DNA from: Planctomycetaceae bacterium
GTDB lineage: Bacteria; Planctomycetota; Planctomycetia; Planctomycetales; Planctomycetaceae
Reading direction: 5' to 3'
DNA length: 64,000 nt
Assembly: GCA_029259845.1 (NCBI GenBank)
Contig: JAJDEI010000138.1
Span: 1-64,000, forward strand
In this document: in pieces, positions 17,968 to 28,700 of the stretch
How positions within the stretch are numbered: the first letter of the stretch is position 1
How the letters are laid out: each line of letters starts with the position of its first letter
Notes under the pieces: generated by a model
What the model saw: only the letters and a program-made list of their open reading frames with translations
The model's database searches: none
Told to the model about the DNA's origin: nothing
Program-made: the position numbers and the translations under genes

Positions 17968-20900
17968 ATGTCTCTGCCGCGTTTCAGCGTCGAAAACCCG
18001 GTCCTCGTCAACATGATGATGATCGTGACTCTGGTCGCCGGGGGGGCGTTGTACTGCTCGCTGGTGCGGGAGATGTTCCCCGAGAGCCGCGCGAGTGCCA
18101 TCGCCATCTCCGCCTTCTACCCGGCAACCCAGCCGGAAGAACTGGAGAAGGCGATCACAATCAAGCTCGAGGAGGCGGTCCGCAACGTCGAGGGGGTCGA
18201 GAAGGTCAACTCGACCGTCACCGAAGGTTTCAGCAGCACGGTGCTCAAGCTGTACAACAACGTCGAGGACGTCGACGTTGTCCTGCAGGAGGTGAAAAAC
18301 GAGGTCGACTCGCTGGAGGACCTGCCGGACGATCTTGAGAAAATCACCGTCACCAAAGTCGAACCGATGCTGCCCGTCATCATGGTCGCCGTCTATGGCG
18401 ACGGCAGCGAAGTCGAGCTCAAGCGTGCTGCGCGCGGCCTCAAGGATGAAATCCTCGGACTGCCCGGTATCAGCGACGTGCAGGAACTGGGCATTCGGAA
18501 GGACGAAATCAGCGTCGAAGTTCGTCCGGAACGGCTGCTGGAGTACGACATCACCTTCGAGGAGATCGCCGCCGCCATCCGCGCCCAAAACATCGACATC
18601 TCCGCCGGCAACCTCAAGGGAGACCACGGCAACATCGCCGTCCGCACGTTGGGAGAAGAACAGCGCGGTGTCGACCTGGAGGACCTGGAAGTCCGCAGCC
18701 TGCCGGACGGAACCACGGTCCGCCTCGCCGACGTCGCCGTCGTCCGTGACCACTTCGTCGACTCGGACCTCGCCAGCTACTTCAACGGCAAGCCCGCGGC
18801 CAACCTGCTCGTCCAGAAAACGCCGTCACAAGACGCCATCGAAATCTCGACGCTCATCAAAGCCTTCGTCGCGGGCAAACAGCAGCAGCCGTTCGACCCG
18901 TTCGGAATCGATGCGGCCCGACAGAGACCATGGTACGTGCGGCCGTTTTCGATGATGGCAGCCTATGCCTCAAAAGCCATCGGCCGTGTTTCCGGGCGTC
19001 CGGACCCAATGGAGGTCTACGAGCAAAGCCGCCTCGATCCATTCGACCACAACTTCGATGTCGCGCTGCACACCGATCTCGCCCGGTTCGTGGAAGGGCG
19101 GCTCGACCTGATGCTGCGAAACGGCCGCGTGGGATTGCTGCTCGTGCTCATTTCGCTGAACCTGTTTCTCAACTGGCGGGTCGCCCTGTGGACAGCCGTC
19201 GGGTTGCCCGTGGCTTTCCTGGGAACGTTTATCGTCATGTGGGCGGTCGGCTCGTCGATCAACCTGCTCTCGATGTTCGGGCTGATTATCGTTCTGGGGA
19301 TTATTGTCGACGATGCGATCGTGATCGGTGAGAACATCTACCGTCACGTCGAGGATGGCCTGCCGGCGCGCGAAGCGGCGATTGCGGGAGCCGAGGAGGT
19401 TTTCTGGCCGGTGACCATCGCCGTCACGACGACGGTCGCCGCCTTCAGCCCGCTGTTGTTCATCGCCGGACAGATCGGCGACTTCATGCGCCAATTGCCG
19501 ATCGTGGTCATCGCCGCACTGAGCGTGTCGCTGGTCGAAGCACTCGTCATCCTGCCGTCGCATTTGTCTCATTTGCCCGCTCACAAACTCCGTGGGAACG
19601 CCCCTGCGGTTCCGCGTTCGGGGCTCCGCCGCATGTGGGTGCGGCTGGGGGGCCTTCAGCACGGGCTGATGAACGACGTGTTGCTGCCCATCTACGAGCG
19701 ATTTCTGCGGCTGACTCTCCGCTGGCGTTACGTGACGGTCACCGTCGCCATCTCAACCTGCATCGTGGCGATCGGGCTGTTCCTGGGAAAAACGAAGGGC
19801 GGTTATGCCCTGGGCAACATCGTGCCCTGGGAGTTTGTGCAGGAAATGGATGCCGAATCGATGATCGTCACGATCGAAATGCCGGTCGGCTCCAGTGCGG
19901 ACAGCGTGCTGGAGCGCCTGCGGATCATCAGCGACGCAGCACTCGAACTGCCGGAAATCGAGACCGCCCAAATGGACGTTGCGCAGGCGTTGGACGTTGC
20001 CGACGTGGGTGCCACCGGCGCGCAGTTCCAATCGCATCTCGGGCAAATCTGGATCGAACTAAAAGCGGCCGATGCCCGCGAAGCAGCTGGCCTCCGATCG
20101 AGCGATGAAGTCCTCGCCGAACTTCGCGAAGTGTCCGACCGGCTGACCGGCGTCAACGCGGTCACCTGGAACGTGATGAACGGCGGACCGGGCGGCAAGG
20201 ACATCGAGATCCGCCTGTCCAGCGACGACCTCGACGATGTGAAAGTGGCCGCCGACGAGCTGATCGCAGAGCTCGCCTACTATGCCGGCGTCGTCGATCT
20301 CGATGACAACGCCGATGATGGAAAGCGCGAGGCCCAACTTGTGCTGCGGGAGTCGGCCCGGCCGACCGGCATTACTGTTGCCACCCTCGGCCGTCACGTC
20401 CGCGCGGCGACCTACGGAGCCGAAGCACGCCGCATCAGCCGGAATCGCGAAGACGTCAAGATCATGGTTCGCTATCCCGAAGCCTTCCGCCAGGAAATGG
20501 CCAATCTGGAGTCGATGTGGATTCCGACCGCTATCCCCGAAGGCGGCGGCAAGCGGCAATGGGTGCCCATGCGAGAAGTCGCCCAACTCACCGAGACCGT
20601 CGGCTACACGACCATCCACCGAGCCGAGCAGCGGCGAGCGATCACGGTGTTCGGCGATATCGACGACGCGGCCACCAGTGCCAGTGACGTCGTCGCCAAG
20701 GTCCGCAGCGAATACATCCCCCAGTTGGTCAAGGCCCATCCTGGCATCAAGGTCGAATTCCTCGGCAGCACCGAAGAGCAGGCCAAAGCCTTCGGCAGCC
20801 TGAAAGTCGCCTTTCCGGTCGCCCTGCTGCTGGTCTATATGCTGCTGGCCGGGCTGTTTCGCTCCTATTTTCAACCGCTGGTGGTGATGGCGGCGATCCC

Positions 20901-21363
20901 CTTCGGCGTCCAGGGAGCCATTGTCGGCCACTGGCTGACGAACAATCCCATGACCGTCCTGAGCGTCATCGGACTGGTCGCCCTCACCGGGATTCTCGTG
21001 AACGACTCTCTCGTGCTGGTGGACTTTATCAACACACGAATTCGCAGCGGCCTGTCGCATTTCGAAGCGAGTGTCCAGGGTGCCAAGCTGCGGTTGCGCC
21101 CCATCCTGTTGACAACGCTGACGACCGTCGCCGGTCTCACCCCGCTGATGTTCGAGAAGAGCTTTCAGGCCAAGTTCCTGATCCCGATGGCGGTCACGCT
21201 CACCTTCGGGCTGATGTTCGCAACCGCCCTGACGCTGATCATCGTGCCGTCGCTCAACCTGATCTTCTTCGACATCCAAATGCTGCTGAGCCGTCTCGTC
21301 CGGAGACAGCAGTCGCCAATCGTCCGACCGACGCAACCCGAATTGGCCACTGCGTCCAAGTAG
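17968..21363 (+). CDS. RND-family efflux permease (AcrB/HAE1-like)
   Basis: A 1131-residue inner-membrane proton-driven exporter. The first membrane helix is at about 11-33 ([20 protein letters not shown]), followed by a porter domain with [12 protein letters not shown]2-6 start near [17 protein letters not shown] and include [16 protein letters not shown], which carries the acidic proton-relay pair of TM4. A second porter domain follows, and the C-terminal TM block includes [20 protein letters not shown]. The ATG at 17968 is chosen because [13 protein letters not shown] is the typical N-terminus; the earlier in-frame start at 17890 adds 26 unlike residues. No membrane fusion protein or TolC-type gene is adjacent, so its partners must be elsewhere. 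Substrate unknown; CusA-like and HAE1 types are both possible. Confidence 0.93.
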   Translation: MSLPRFSVENPVLVNMMMIVTLVAGGALYCSLVREMFPESRASAIAISAFYPATQPEELEKAITIKLEEAVRNVEGVEKVNSTVTEGFSSTVLKLYNNVEDVDVVLQEVKNEVDSLEDLPDDLEKITVTKVEPMLPVIMVAVYGDGSEVELKRAARGLKDEILGLPGISDVQELGIRKDEISVEVRPERLLEYDITFEEIAAAIRAQNIDISAGNLKGDHGNIAVRTLGEEQRGVDLEDLEVRSLPDGTTVRLADVAVVRDHFVDSDLASYFNGKPAANLLVQKTPSQDAIEISTLIKAFVAGKQQQPFDPFGIDAARQRPWYVRPFSMMAAYASKAIGRVSGRPDPMEVYEQSRLDPFDHNFDVALHTDLARFVEGRLDLMLRNGRVGLLLVLISLNLFLNWRVALWTAVGLPVAFLGTFIVMWAVGSSINLLSMFGLIIVLGIIVDDAIVIGENIYRHVEDGLPAREAAIAGAEEVFWPVTIAVTTTVAAFSPLLFIAGQIGDFMRQLPIVVIAALSVSLVEALVILPSHLSHLPAHKLRGNAPAVPRSGLRRMWVRLGGLQHGLMNDVLLPIYERFLRLTLRWRYVTVTVAISTCIVAIGLFLGKTKGGYALGNIVPWEFVQEMDAESMIVTIEMPVGSSADSVLERLRIISDAALELPEIETAQMDVAQALDVADVGATGAQFQSHLGQIWIELKAADAREAAGLRSSDEVLAELREVSDRLTGVNAVTWNVMNGGPGGKDIEIRLSSDDLDDVKVAADELIAELAYYAGVVDLDDNADDGKREAQLVLRESARPTGITVATLGRHVRAATYGAEARRISRNREDVKIMVRYPEAFRQEMANLESMWIPTAIPEGGGKRQWVPMREVAQLTETVGYTTIHRAEQRRAITVFGDIDDAATSASDVVAKVRSEYIPQLVKAHPGIKVEFLGSTEEQAKAFGSLKVAFPVALLLVYMLLAGLFRSYFQPLVVMAAIPFGVQGAIVGHWLTNNPMTVLSVIGLVALTGILVNDSLVLVDFINTRIRSGLSHFEASVQGAKLRLRPILLTTLTTVAGLTPLMFEKSFQAKFLIPMAVTLTFGLMFATALTLIIVPSLNLIFFDIQMLLSRLVRRQQSPIVRPTQPELATASK

Positions 21364-21843
21364 CCAGCCGATCCGCCGTGTTGCCCGCCACCACCACCGC
21401 CGGAGGCGAGACCACACGAATGGCCTGTCAGTCCCCGCATCAGAGCGAGAGGAAGCGAGTTGCCTGAATCCCGAGGGCATGTTCCGTCTTGACGAGCCCT
21501 CAGGCACAAACAGGTCCGGTCCGGGAACCGACCGCATGGTGACCCACAAGATTCCACAGCGAACATAACAGTTTATGAAATAACGCTTTACGGGCCAAAT
21601 CGTCGCCTCCCCCCCGCGACGCTGGCGCTGCCGTCACCCGATTTTTCACCGCTGGCAACGGCAAGCGGCTCTGAAGTGAAAATAGTGAATAGGAAGACTG
21701 AGAACGTGTAGAGCGTTCGGGTGTTTACGGTTGTTGCGAATTTTAGGGTTTGACGATCCTTTTCGTTTGCTGTAGTCTGGAGCGGTTCTTCGGCAACGCG
21801 CACGGGGTGTGTTGCGCCGCCGATGCCAGTTCAGGAAGTATCT
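21364..21843. other. Intergenic region with promoter, no gene
   Basis: This 480-base gap follows the RND gene. A short minus-strand frame (21803-21588) has no family resemblance and is rejected. The right half is A+T rich and holds the well-formed promoter at 21750-21778. The left half contains ordinary GC-rich sequence in which I recognise nothing. Confidence 0.5.
21750..21778 (+). promoter_or_regulatory. Putative sigma-70-type promoter of the PEP-CTERM gene
   Basis: TTGACG (21750-21755) and TAGTCT (21773-21778) are separated by exactly 17 bases. Transcription would start near 21785, giving a leader of about 60 bases before the ATG at 21844. This rests on consensus matching and position only. 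Confidence 0.55.
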
Positions 21844-22638
21844 ATGAAACCGACTCGATTGCTGCTGCTGCTTGCGGCGCTCTGCCTCGCCATCGGTGCG
21901 GGCCGCGCTGACGCTTCGGAGATTCTAACGCTGCTTCTCGAAGACTTTGAGGACGGGGCTGTTGGATACACGCTGAGTGAACCTGAAGTGTTTGACGGCG
22001 ACGCTTACTTCACGCGAGCAGGCGGGACGGGCGGCGCGACGCTTCCCGGTACGATCAATTACGGGACTCCCAACGGATCCGGTGGAACTCCGAATGCCAG
22101 CGGAGGCTATTTCGCCGCGCAGGAGACCAATATCGGACAAACCGGGCTTTCCTTTGACACGGCCACGATGATGTTTAGCGGCATCGATATCTCAATGGCC
22201 AACCTCGGTCTGGAGTTTTCCGGGCTGTTCTCGGAAGACGACACGGGTACGGAAGATTGGGATGCGAACACCTCGCTGAGAGTGGACGCCCAGATCGACG
22301 GAGGAGGTTTTTTCCAGATCTTCGGGATTGAATCTTCGGCCGGTGATAACTCGGCTCCTGCCGTAGACACGAATCTCGACGGGACGGGGGATGGGACCGT
22401 CATCACCGACTCCTTTACGGCATTCACAGCGGCGATTGCCGGTGCGGGCAACCTGCTCGACCTCCGCATCACGTTCGATCTTCTCAACACGGCCGGCAAG
22501 GACATCGCTTTTGACGACATTACCGTCACCGGGGTAACGAGCGCACCGGAACCTTCGTCGCTGCTGCTGCTGGGGACCCTCGCGATCTGTGGTTGTGGCT
22601 ATCGCCTTCGTCGAGACCGCAACCGCCAATCGGCGTAA
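21844..22638 (+). CDS. PEP-CTERM sorting domain protein
   Basis: A secreted protein of 264 residues. An N-terminal signal peptide (KPTRLLLLLAALCLAIGAGRADA) is followed by a Gly/Thr/Asp-rich, predicted beta-rich body with many acidic residues and few cysteines. The C-terminus is a PEP-CTERM anchor: APEPSSLLLLGTLAICGCGY and then an RLRRDR basic cluster. Such proteins are processed by an exosortase, which is not in the window. The start at 21844 has AGGAAG six bases upstream. A consensus promoter lies 66 bases upstream and a strong terminator follows, so this is a monocistronic unit. The body has no named catalytic domain; a surface or extracellular-matrix role is inferred from the sorting signal. 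Confidence 0.9.
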   Translation: MKPTRLLLLLAALCLAIGAGRADASEILTLLLEDFEDGAVGYTLSEPEVFDGDAYFTRAGGTGGATLPGTINYGTPNGSGGTPNASGGYFAAQETNIGQTGLSFDTATMMFSGIDISMANLGLEFSGLFSEDDTGTEDWDANTSLRVDAQIDGGGFFQIFGIESSAGDNSAPAVDTNLDGTGDGTVITDSFTAFTAAIAGAGNLLDLRITFDLLNTAGKDIAFDDITVTGVTSAPEPSSLLLLGTLAICGCGYRLRRDRNRQSA

Positions 22639-22670
22639 TCTCCGGGGCAAGGGCGGCGACCTGCTCCATA

Positions 22671-22699
22671 CGCCGCCTCGATCGGGAGGCGGCGTTTTT
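22671..22699 (+). terminator. Rho-independent terminator after the PEP-CTERM gene
   Basis: A perfect 9-bp GC-rich stem, CGCCGCCTC (22671-22679) and GAGGCGGCG (22686-22694), with loop gatcgg, is followed directly by TTTTT. It is the clearest intrinsic terminator in the window and closes the gene that stops at 22638. Confidence 0.9.
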
Positions 22700-22790
22700 G
22701 TTGCGCGACGCGAGTCGGTACAATGGGGATGCGGTCTCTGCGAGCTTGCCGCTGCCCCAACATCAGGCTCCTCCGTCAGGTCTCCCCGCC

Positions 22791-23699
22791 ATGCATTCCG
22801 GCCGAATCGCCCTGCTGATCGTCTGCGCATGCGCCGTCCCAAGTCGGGTCACGACGCTTTGCGGAGACGAAACCTCGGATCTCCTACGGGATATTCGGCA
22901 ACAGCGGAGCGACCTCGACGACCGCATCGCCCAACAACCCGACGATGCCGATTTGCTCTCAGCACGCGGCGATGCCTTGTTTTTTCTGGGCGAATTTCAG
23001 GCAGCGGCTCACGATTACGACCGAATGGTGCAGTTGAATCCGGCCCTGGACGCATCGCATTGGCGCCGAGGGATCGCCTGGTTCTATCGAGGCGAATACG
23101 AAAAAGCCGCCCGGCAATTCGAGCGGTACCATTCGTTCGACGACGTCGACCGCGAGAACGGCATCTGGCGGTATCTCTGCCAATTCAAGGCAGACGGCGC
23201 CGAAAAGGCCCGGGCAGGATTGCTCAAGTACGAAAAGGACGACCGTGAGCCGTTCCCTGATGTCTACCGCCTGTTCGCAGGAGAGATTCCACCGGAGCAG
23301 GTCCTCAAGCGGATCGAAACAGCCGCAATCGACAAACCCCAACGCGAAAAACGGTTGTTTTACGCTCACCTGTACATCGGGCTGTGGCACACCGTGCACG
23401 ACCGGCCCCGGCAGGCCCGCGGGCATCTCGAAAAAAGCGTCGACAATACGTGGGCACCGTCCGCCGGATACGGACCCCGGTACATGTGGCACGTCGGACG
23501 CTTGCAGCTTCAGCTGCTTGCTCAACCCGACACGCCTATTCCGAACGGCGTAACACAGCGGCCGACTAAATCCGACGGACCCCGAGAAACGCAAACTGGT
23601 GATGCTCTTACCGCAGAGAACGCGGAGAAGCGCAGAGAAAAAATCCCCCGGCAAGACTCTCTGCGACCCTCCGCGTCCTCTGCGGTGATTCGTTCGTAG
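22791..23699 (+). CDS. Secreted TPR-repeat protein with repeat-derived C-terminus
   Basis: A 302-residue exported protein. A hydrophobic N-terminal signal (HSGRIALLIVCACAVPS) precedes tetratricopeptide-like repeats: LLSARGDALFFLGEFQAAAHDYDRM and SHWRRGIAWFYRGEYEKAARQFERY, followed by helical sequence including REKRLFYAHLYIGLWHTVHDRPRQARGHLEKS. It resembles NlpI-type TPR proteins that mediate protein-protein contacts in the periplasm, but the partner is unknown. The ATG at 22791 is chosen for the signal peptide; the frame is open further upstream into the preceding terminator. The last 30 residues are encoded by an interspersed palindromic element (23610-23686) that has been read through, so the original C-terminus was probably shorter. 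Confidence 0.78.
   Translation: MHSGRIALLIVCACAVPSRVTTLCGDETSDLLRDIRQQRSDLDDRIAQQPDDADLLSARGDALFFLGEFQAAAHDYDRMVQLNPALDASHWRRGIAWFYRGEYEKAARQFERYHSFDDVDRENGIWRYLCQFKADGAEKARAGLLKYEKDDREPFPDVYRLFAGEIPPEQVLKRIETAAIDKPQREKRLFYAHLYIGLWHTVHDRPRQARGHLEKSVDNTWAPSAGYGPRYMWHVGRLQLQLLAQPDTPIPNGVTQRPTKSDGPRETQTGDALTAENAEKRREKIPRQDSLRPSASSAVIRS
23610..23686. repeat. Palindromic ACCGCAGAG...CTCTGCGGT element inside a coding 3' end
   Basis: The outer arms ACCGCAGAG (23610-23618) and CTCTGCGGT (23678-23686) are perfect complements, with inner matching segments aacgcggag and ctccgcgtc. This is the 'accgcagagaacgcggag' type of repeat widespread in bacterial genomes with many interspersed palindromes. It lies entirely within the last codons of the TPR gene. 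Confidence 0.85.
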
Positions 23700-23857
23700 G
23701 CTCTGAGTTCTTGCGTGATCGCGTCTATTCCTACTGGTTCACGACTTCAGAGCGCTGAAGTATGATCACACGGAGTGGATTGAGCGCAACCCACGTCTTG
23801 GGATCAACACCGCTCGCACGCAGCACCGCGCCGCCCTCCTCTCATCGATCGCAGGAT

Positions 23858-24523
23858 ATGACTGAACAGACACCGCCACCCGTTCGTGCCGTCGTCTTTG
23901 ACATGGACGGCCTGATGTTCAATACCGAACTCGTCTTCAATGCCTCGGGAACAGAGCTTCTCCGGCGTCGCGGCAAGGTGCCGCATCCGCAACTGTTTTC
24001 CCGGATGATGGGACGCCGCGCCCCCGATGCATTCGCCGTCATGATCGAACTGATGGAGTTGACCGAGAGTTTCGACGAGCTGCAGGAGGAATCGGAGGCG
24101 ATCTTTGCCGAGCTCCTCGACGACATTCTGGCCCCCATGCCGGGCCTGTTCACGCTGCTCGACCGGATTGAGGCGGCGGGAATCCCCAAGGGCGTGGCGA
24201 CTTCGTCGAGCCGCAACTACCTGAAGGGCATGCTGGACCGGTTCGACCTTTCGGACCGCTTTCAAATGACCCTCGGGGCGGAGGACGTGACGCACGGCAA
24301 ACCGCATCCGGAAATCTACCTCACCGCGGCGAAGCACTTGGAGATCGAACCTCAGACGATGATGGTCCTGGAAGACAGCGAAGCGGGCACACGCGCGGCT
24401 GCGGCGGCCGGCGCCCACATCATCTCCGTCCCTCACGAACAAAGCGATTCCCACGACTTCAGCATGGCCACCGCCATCGCCCGGCGGCTGGACGACCCGG
24501 TGATCCTCGGCCTCCTCGGCTGA
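23858..24523 (+). CDS. HAD-superfamily hydrolase, beta-phosphoglucomutase-like
   Basis: A 221-residue haloacid dehalogenase-type phosphatase or phosphomutase. Motif I is FDMDGLMFNTE with the nucleophile and acid/base Asp pair; a helical cap follows; motif II is ATSSSRNYLKG; motif III is the Lys in HGKPHPEIYLTAAKHLEI; motif IV is LEDSEAGTRAAAAAG. This is subgroup IA, the same group as beta-phosphoglucomutase, phosphoglycolate phosphatase and sugar-phosphate phosphatases; the exact substrate cannot be read. The ATG at 23858 has AGGA close upstream and directly precedes the conserved fold; a longer frame from 23762 adds residues without similarity. It is a single-gene unit followed by a palindromic repeat. 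Confidence 0.9.
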   Translation: MTEQTPPPVRAVVFDMDGLMFNTELVFNASGTELLRRRGKVPHPQLFSRMMGRRAPDAFAVMIELMELTESFDELQEESEAIFAELLDDILAPMPGLFTLLDRIEAAGIPKGVATSSSRNYLKGMLDRFDLSDRFQMTLGAEDVTHGKPHPEIYLTAAKHLEIEPQTMMVLEDSEAGTRAAAAAGAHIISVPHEQSDSHDFSMATAIARRLDDPVILGLLG

Positions 24524-24546
24524 CATCGCCTGCGCCCCAGAAGAAC

Positions 24547-24620
24547 GTAGGGTGGGCTTTGCCCACCATTCGCGATTCGGTTCCCAATGGGACGGTGTCG
24601 GTGGGCAAAGCCCACCCTAC
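24547..24620. repeat. Palindromic GTAGGGTGGGCTTTGCCCACC repeat, copy 1
   Basis: Two perfect 21-base inverted arms (24547-24567 and 24600-24620), each itself containing a palindrome around tttgccc, flank a 32-base centre. A second copy lies at 32224-32327. It occupies the convergent gap between the HAD gene and the next minus-strand gene and could act as a two-way terminator. Confidence 0.92.
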
Positions 24621-24634
24621 GACTGACGACCCAT

Positions 24635-25612
24635 TCACTCGTCGGTTGGCAGCCACCAGCGTGTTGCGTCAATGCGGTCGAATTCCGCGTCGATGTCTAT
24701 GCCATCGTAAAAGGAAAGCCATCCTTCAATTGTGCGCGATTCGCCCGGGAGGCAATCGTCGAACTTCGGGTCCGAATGCAGGCAGGGACAGCGTTTGTTG
24801 GCCCACGCCCTGTGCTCCGGCTTCCAGGCGGTGATGATCCACCGTTTTCCGGACGGGTCGTGCCTCGCCGCATACGGCAAGCGATTGATGTTGTTCACAT
24901 TGGACTGTTCGGTAAACCCGGCGGCTCCCTTGAGCATCACGCAGTTCTGCACACGCAAATCCGTCAGCGTCTCGTCGGTGCCGTTGGCCAATGTCATCTG
25001 CATTCGGACGTGGTCTTGCATCGGAACGACGACGCTGCGGTATTCGATGCCGTTGGGCAAACGCCGCTGGAGGGTGAGATGGCCGTCCTTCCCCACCTGC
25101 CATTCAAGCGGCTCGAGCGTAATCCCCTGTTTGGACCAGATCGTGGGAACGTGCGTATGGGCCAGATAGGTCAGCCCCAGGTTGGACCAGATCGCCTCCG
25201 GCACATCGACGACCACGTAGTCGGCACGGGCGGCGTGCGGATCGTGCCAGGGGGTGAACACGCTGACTTTGGTTTCGCGCTGCGGGTCGATGGCCCCCTC
25301 CAGGAACCCGATCCGCGGATGACGCCCGCCCGGATAAGGGAGCACGAACAGTTTGTCGCCCGGGAGCGGGGGTGCGTTGTCCGGCCTGATCTTCCAACGG
25401 GACTTGGCCGCAGCAATTTCATCGGTCGTCAGTCCTATCGCCGCGGTGATCTCCTCATCGGAGAAACGATGGAACCAGACCATGTTCTCCAGCCACCGAC
25501 GAAGCGCCACGTCATCCGAGGGACGCCGCGCGTTGGAGGGCGGCGGTTCGGCCCCCAGAGCCGGAATGCACAGGCAGCAAAGAAGCAGACAACGTCCGAG
25601 AATGATCCTCAT
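24635..25612 (-). CDS. Exported hypothetical protein, planctomycete type
   Basis: A 325-residue protein with a clear signal peptide (RIILGRCLLLCCLCIPALGA). The mature part begins with a helical region (DDVALRRWLENMVWFHRFSDEEITAAIG). It continues as a beta-rich domain with motifs such as RHPRIGFLEGAIDPQRETKVSVF, HTHVPTIW and GWLSFYDGIDIDAEFDRI. I associate this pattern with a secreted family confined to planctomycetes, function unknown. The start at 25612 has GGAG six bases upstream; an alternative Met four codons earlier is possible. It is the last gene of a minus-strand block of exported proteins, 89 bases after the large lipoprotein, and may be cotranscribed with it. Confidence 0.75.
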   Translation of the reverse strand: MRIILGRCLLLCCLCIPALGAEPPPSNARRPSDDVALRRWLENMVWFHRFSDEEITAAIGLTTDEIAAAKSRWKIRPDNAPPLPGDKLFVLPYPGGRHPRIGFLEGAIDPQRETKVSVFTPWHDPHAARADYVVVDVPEAIWSNLGLTYLAHTHVPTIWSKQGITLEPLEWQVGKDGHLTLQRRLPNGIEYRSVVVPMQDHVRMQMTLANGTDETLTDLRVQNCVMLKGAAGFTEQSNVNNINRLPYAARHDPSGKRWIITAWKPEHRAWANKRCPCLHSDPKFDDCLPGESRTIEGWLSFYDGIDIDAEFDRIDATRWWLPTDE

Positions 25613-25701
25613 CGAGTTCTCCATGACTCTCCCCGCGGGATGGCTGGTCATCGCAATAAGCCGTGGCCAGGGGACACAAGACGCGCTGGGTGCGCCCCTG
25701 C

Positions 25702-28700
25702 TCAGCTTTCCGTGGCGGATGTGCCGCGGCCTGCAGCGCCGTCCTGTTTCTTGGGACCAGGGCTGCCGCGCCGATTGGGGCCCGGTGTGGCCTGTTGAAT
25801 GGGAACGATCACCGCAGGCCGGGGCGGAACGGGCACGTTGCGAAGCCGCAATGGGATTTCGATCTCCTTGACTCCCAGATTCATGGAGAACTTCAGCCCG
25901 ACTTTCGAGGGAACCCTCCTCGAAAACTCGAAGTAATGCACCAAGTTTCCGTTGTCGAGGCCGGTGGAATGGGAGACGTAGCTAATCGGATTTCCGCTGC
26001 GGTCGACCGGGGACATTTCTGCGATCCGGTCCTCATCACCTTCGAGCACTCGAAGCATCAGTTGATTGTCCTCGATCGCAACGGCAATCACGATGCCGAA
26101 TTTTCCCAAGTTCCGATCCTTGATCCGGCGTTCCGTCCGATCATTCAGATTCTTGACGACGGATTCGATTTGCTCGCGGGCCGTCCGGATGCGCAGGGTG
26201 CCGCGGAACTGGGAGAGATTCGCAATCGGTGGATCCGGGGGAGTGAACAAAACGAGCACCCGCAGTCCGTCGGGAGGCTGATCACCCGATGCGACGGCCA
26301 GCGCGTCAACGTCGGCCCAGTCTTCCGTGATATCGTTCCCCAGAAACAAACCGGCTTCGTAGTCCAGGTTGTCGCCTTCTGCGGACATGGCCGCACCGAC
26401 GGAGAGTTCCCCCAAACCGGTGATTGACTTGGCGACCGGGCCGGTCAAATCGATTGCCAGTTGCAGCGACGCCTCGCCATTGTCGGAGAAAGTTGCCGAT
26501 CGGAATGCCCCCCCCGACCCGGATGTATCATCGTCCTCTTCGTCGGAAAACTTCGAACCGGCTCGCCCCGCGGGCGATGTCCGCGAACGATTCCGGCTGC
26601 GGGCCGGCGGGATGTCATCGTCGTCGTCATCGCCGTGTCGGCTTCGGCCGTCCTGTTCGCGTCGTCGTCGCTTTTCTTCCTTGCGGTCGTTGAGTGATTC
26701 GCGGTCGTTCTCGTCATCCTCGTCGCTACCGAATCCGAATCCTCGCCCCAACAGCCCCCCGCCGGACGACTTACCCGCCCCTCCCGAAGCTGGGGGTGGT
26801 TCGCCCGGTCCTCCAAACGCGTTGCCGGCCGAGTCCCCGAACGGACTGCCGAACGAATTGGCCGGCGGGGCATTCCAGCGAGCCTGCGCTTCGATCACGA
26901 GCGCATCGGGAATCGCATCGGACAGACGCTCAACCGGTGTCCACATGGCGAACTCCTGCGGCTCACCGGAGTTTTCCGGAGGATCCGGCAGGGGCAACTC
27001 CTCGAACCGGAAGGCGACCGGAATCTCCTGGACATCGTCGAATACGGTCACCCGATACCCGAGTTCCGCCGGATCGGCATCGTCCGGCAGGTGAATGGTT
27101 TGCCGCACCTGCTGTCCAACGGAGCTCTTCTCCCAACTGCTTGCCGTGATCGGATTCCCCTGGGGATCAAGAACTTCGATCTTCCCGATCGACGGCGAGT
27201 CCTCGTAGGTGAAGACGATCGACGCGAACCCGTTCCCGCCCTCGGTCTCGACGCCGAACCCGGCTGCACGCAGCGCCTCGTCATCGGTCGCCCTGCCCGC
27301 AGGCGGCAGTCGGTTGACAGTCACGTCTCGGACATTTTTCGCTGCCTTCAGTGTGAGCGTGCCGGCAATCGCCGGCAGCGTCGCCGGCAGCTCGCCTGTC
27401 AGGCCAAACGTGTAACCAGTCGCGATTCCTCCTTCCGGGTGCCGGGAAAAGATCTCGCTGCGGTCGATTGGCACGAACTCTCGCACCGGGCTGTGGCCTC
27501 CCTCGGCCTGGGCAGCACCGAGCCATTTAAGCCGGGGTCCGCCGCCAACGTTCAGCTCGGTGAGCTCCAGTTGGCCGAACGCGACGGTTCGGACGGCCAG
27601 TTCTCCCGTCGCGACGACGGCGATTTCGAGCGGGGCGGCTGACGGGCCGCCTCCCGGCGGCGCGACGCCCCACCGGGCCAGCGCCCGCAGTTCCAGTCCG
27701 GCGGGCAGTTCCTCAGCGGCGACTGGCGGTTGTCCCTGATCAATCACCTCGTGCGCCCGCGCCTGCCAATCGACCATCGCTTCCATGCTTCCCGCCGGCA
27801 TAGCCGACCCGCCCATCATCATCCCCATGACTGCCATCGGCAGCACCGTCAAGTTGGCCTGTTGTGATTCCGGGATTTCCAGCGATAACGTGACGACTTG
27901 CTTGTCGGCCACCGTCTTCACCGTCCCCATCACGGCGTCGGCGATCTGTTGAATCACGCCGGGCAGCGTTTCCCGGACATCCTCGAACGATTGCTGGGCC
28001 GACTTCACCGTCTTGGCCAGCATGGCCCTGACCTTGACCGCCGAAACCTGGTCGTCGCAGCGGACTGCAACCTCGACTCTCAAGCCGGCATCGACGTTGG
28101 CCAGCAGGGCGACTGCTTCCGCGTGAGCCGTGAGGAGCGAGTCGAGACCCTCAGGGGGCGTTTCCAGAGCCCCGCGGCGGTCTTGGTCCCGGTCCCGGTC
28201 CCGGCGGGACCGCCGGTCATCTTCGTCGTCCTCATCCAAATCCTCATCGTCCTCTCCCGCCCCAACGCCGAACCGCAACGGAGTGGGAGCTTTTCCCGAT
28301 CCGGAGCCGATCGTACCTGGTTGGGAATCGCCGGACCCCAGGCCCATTTGATGAGCCGTGTTGAACAGCGCATCTCGATCTTTGGGAACGAGAGCAACGA
28401 CGACATCCGCCGCCTCCGAGACAAAACTCAAATCAACTTGCGGCTGCGACACCTCGTCCCGCTGCTCGATCACCTGCTTGATTGTGCTCTGAGAGGCGAT
28501 CACCAACGTCTTCTCGTCGGCAAGGTACAGATAGGGCTTGGGAGCCCGGGCGGCCGGAAGCGGGTAATACATCTGCGACTGATGACTGATCGCCGCCGTA
28601 TCCCCGCCCGGCTCCACGAGCCCCAGGGCTTCCGCGCTGGTCGGGTCGACGGTCCGGACGACGACGATCGTCTCGTCCGCGGCCCCGTCCGGCGTACGCA

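Noticed and set aside
20059-21549. 496-codon frame antisense to the RND permease
   Set aside because: Antisense shadow with His/Asp/Gln-rich composition; the permease motifs lie on the plus strand.
21588-21803. 71-codon minus-strand frame before the PEP-CTERM gene
   Set aside because: It covers the promoter of the next gene, has no ribosome-binding site or family, and the region is A+T-rich intergenic in character.
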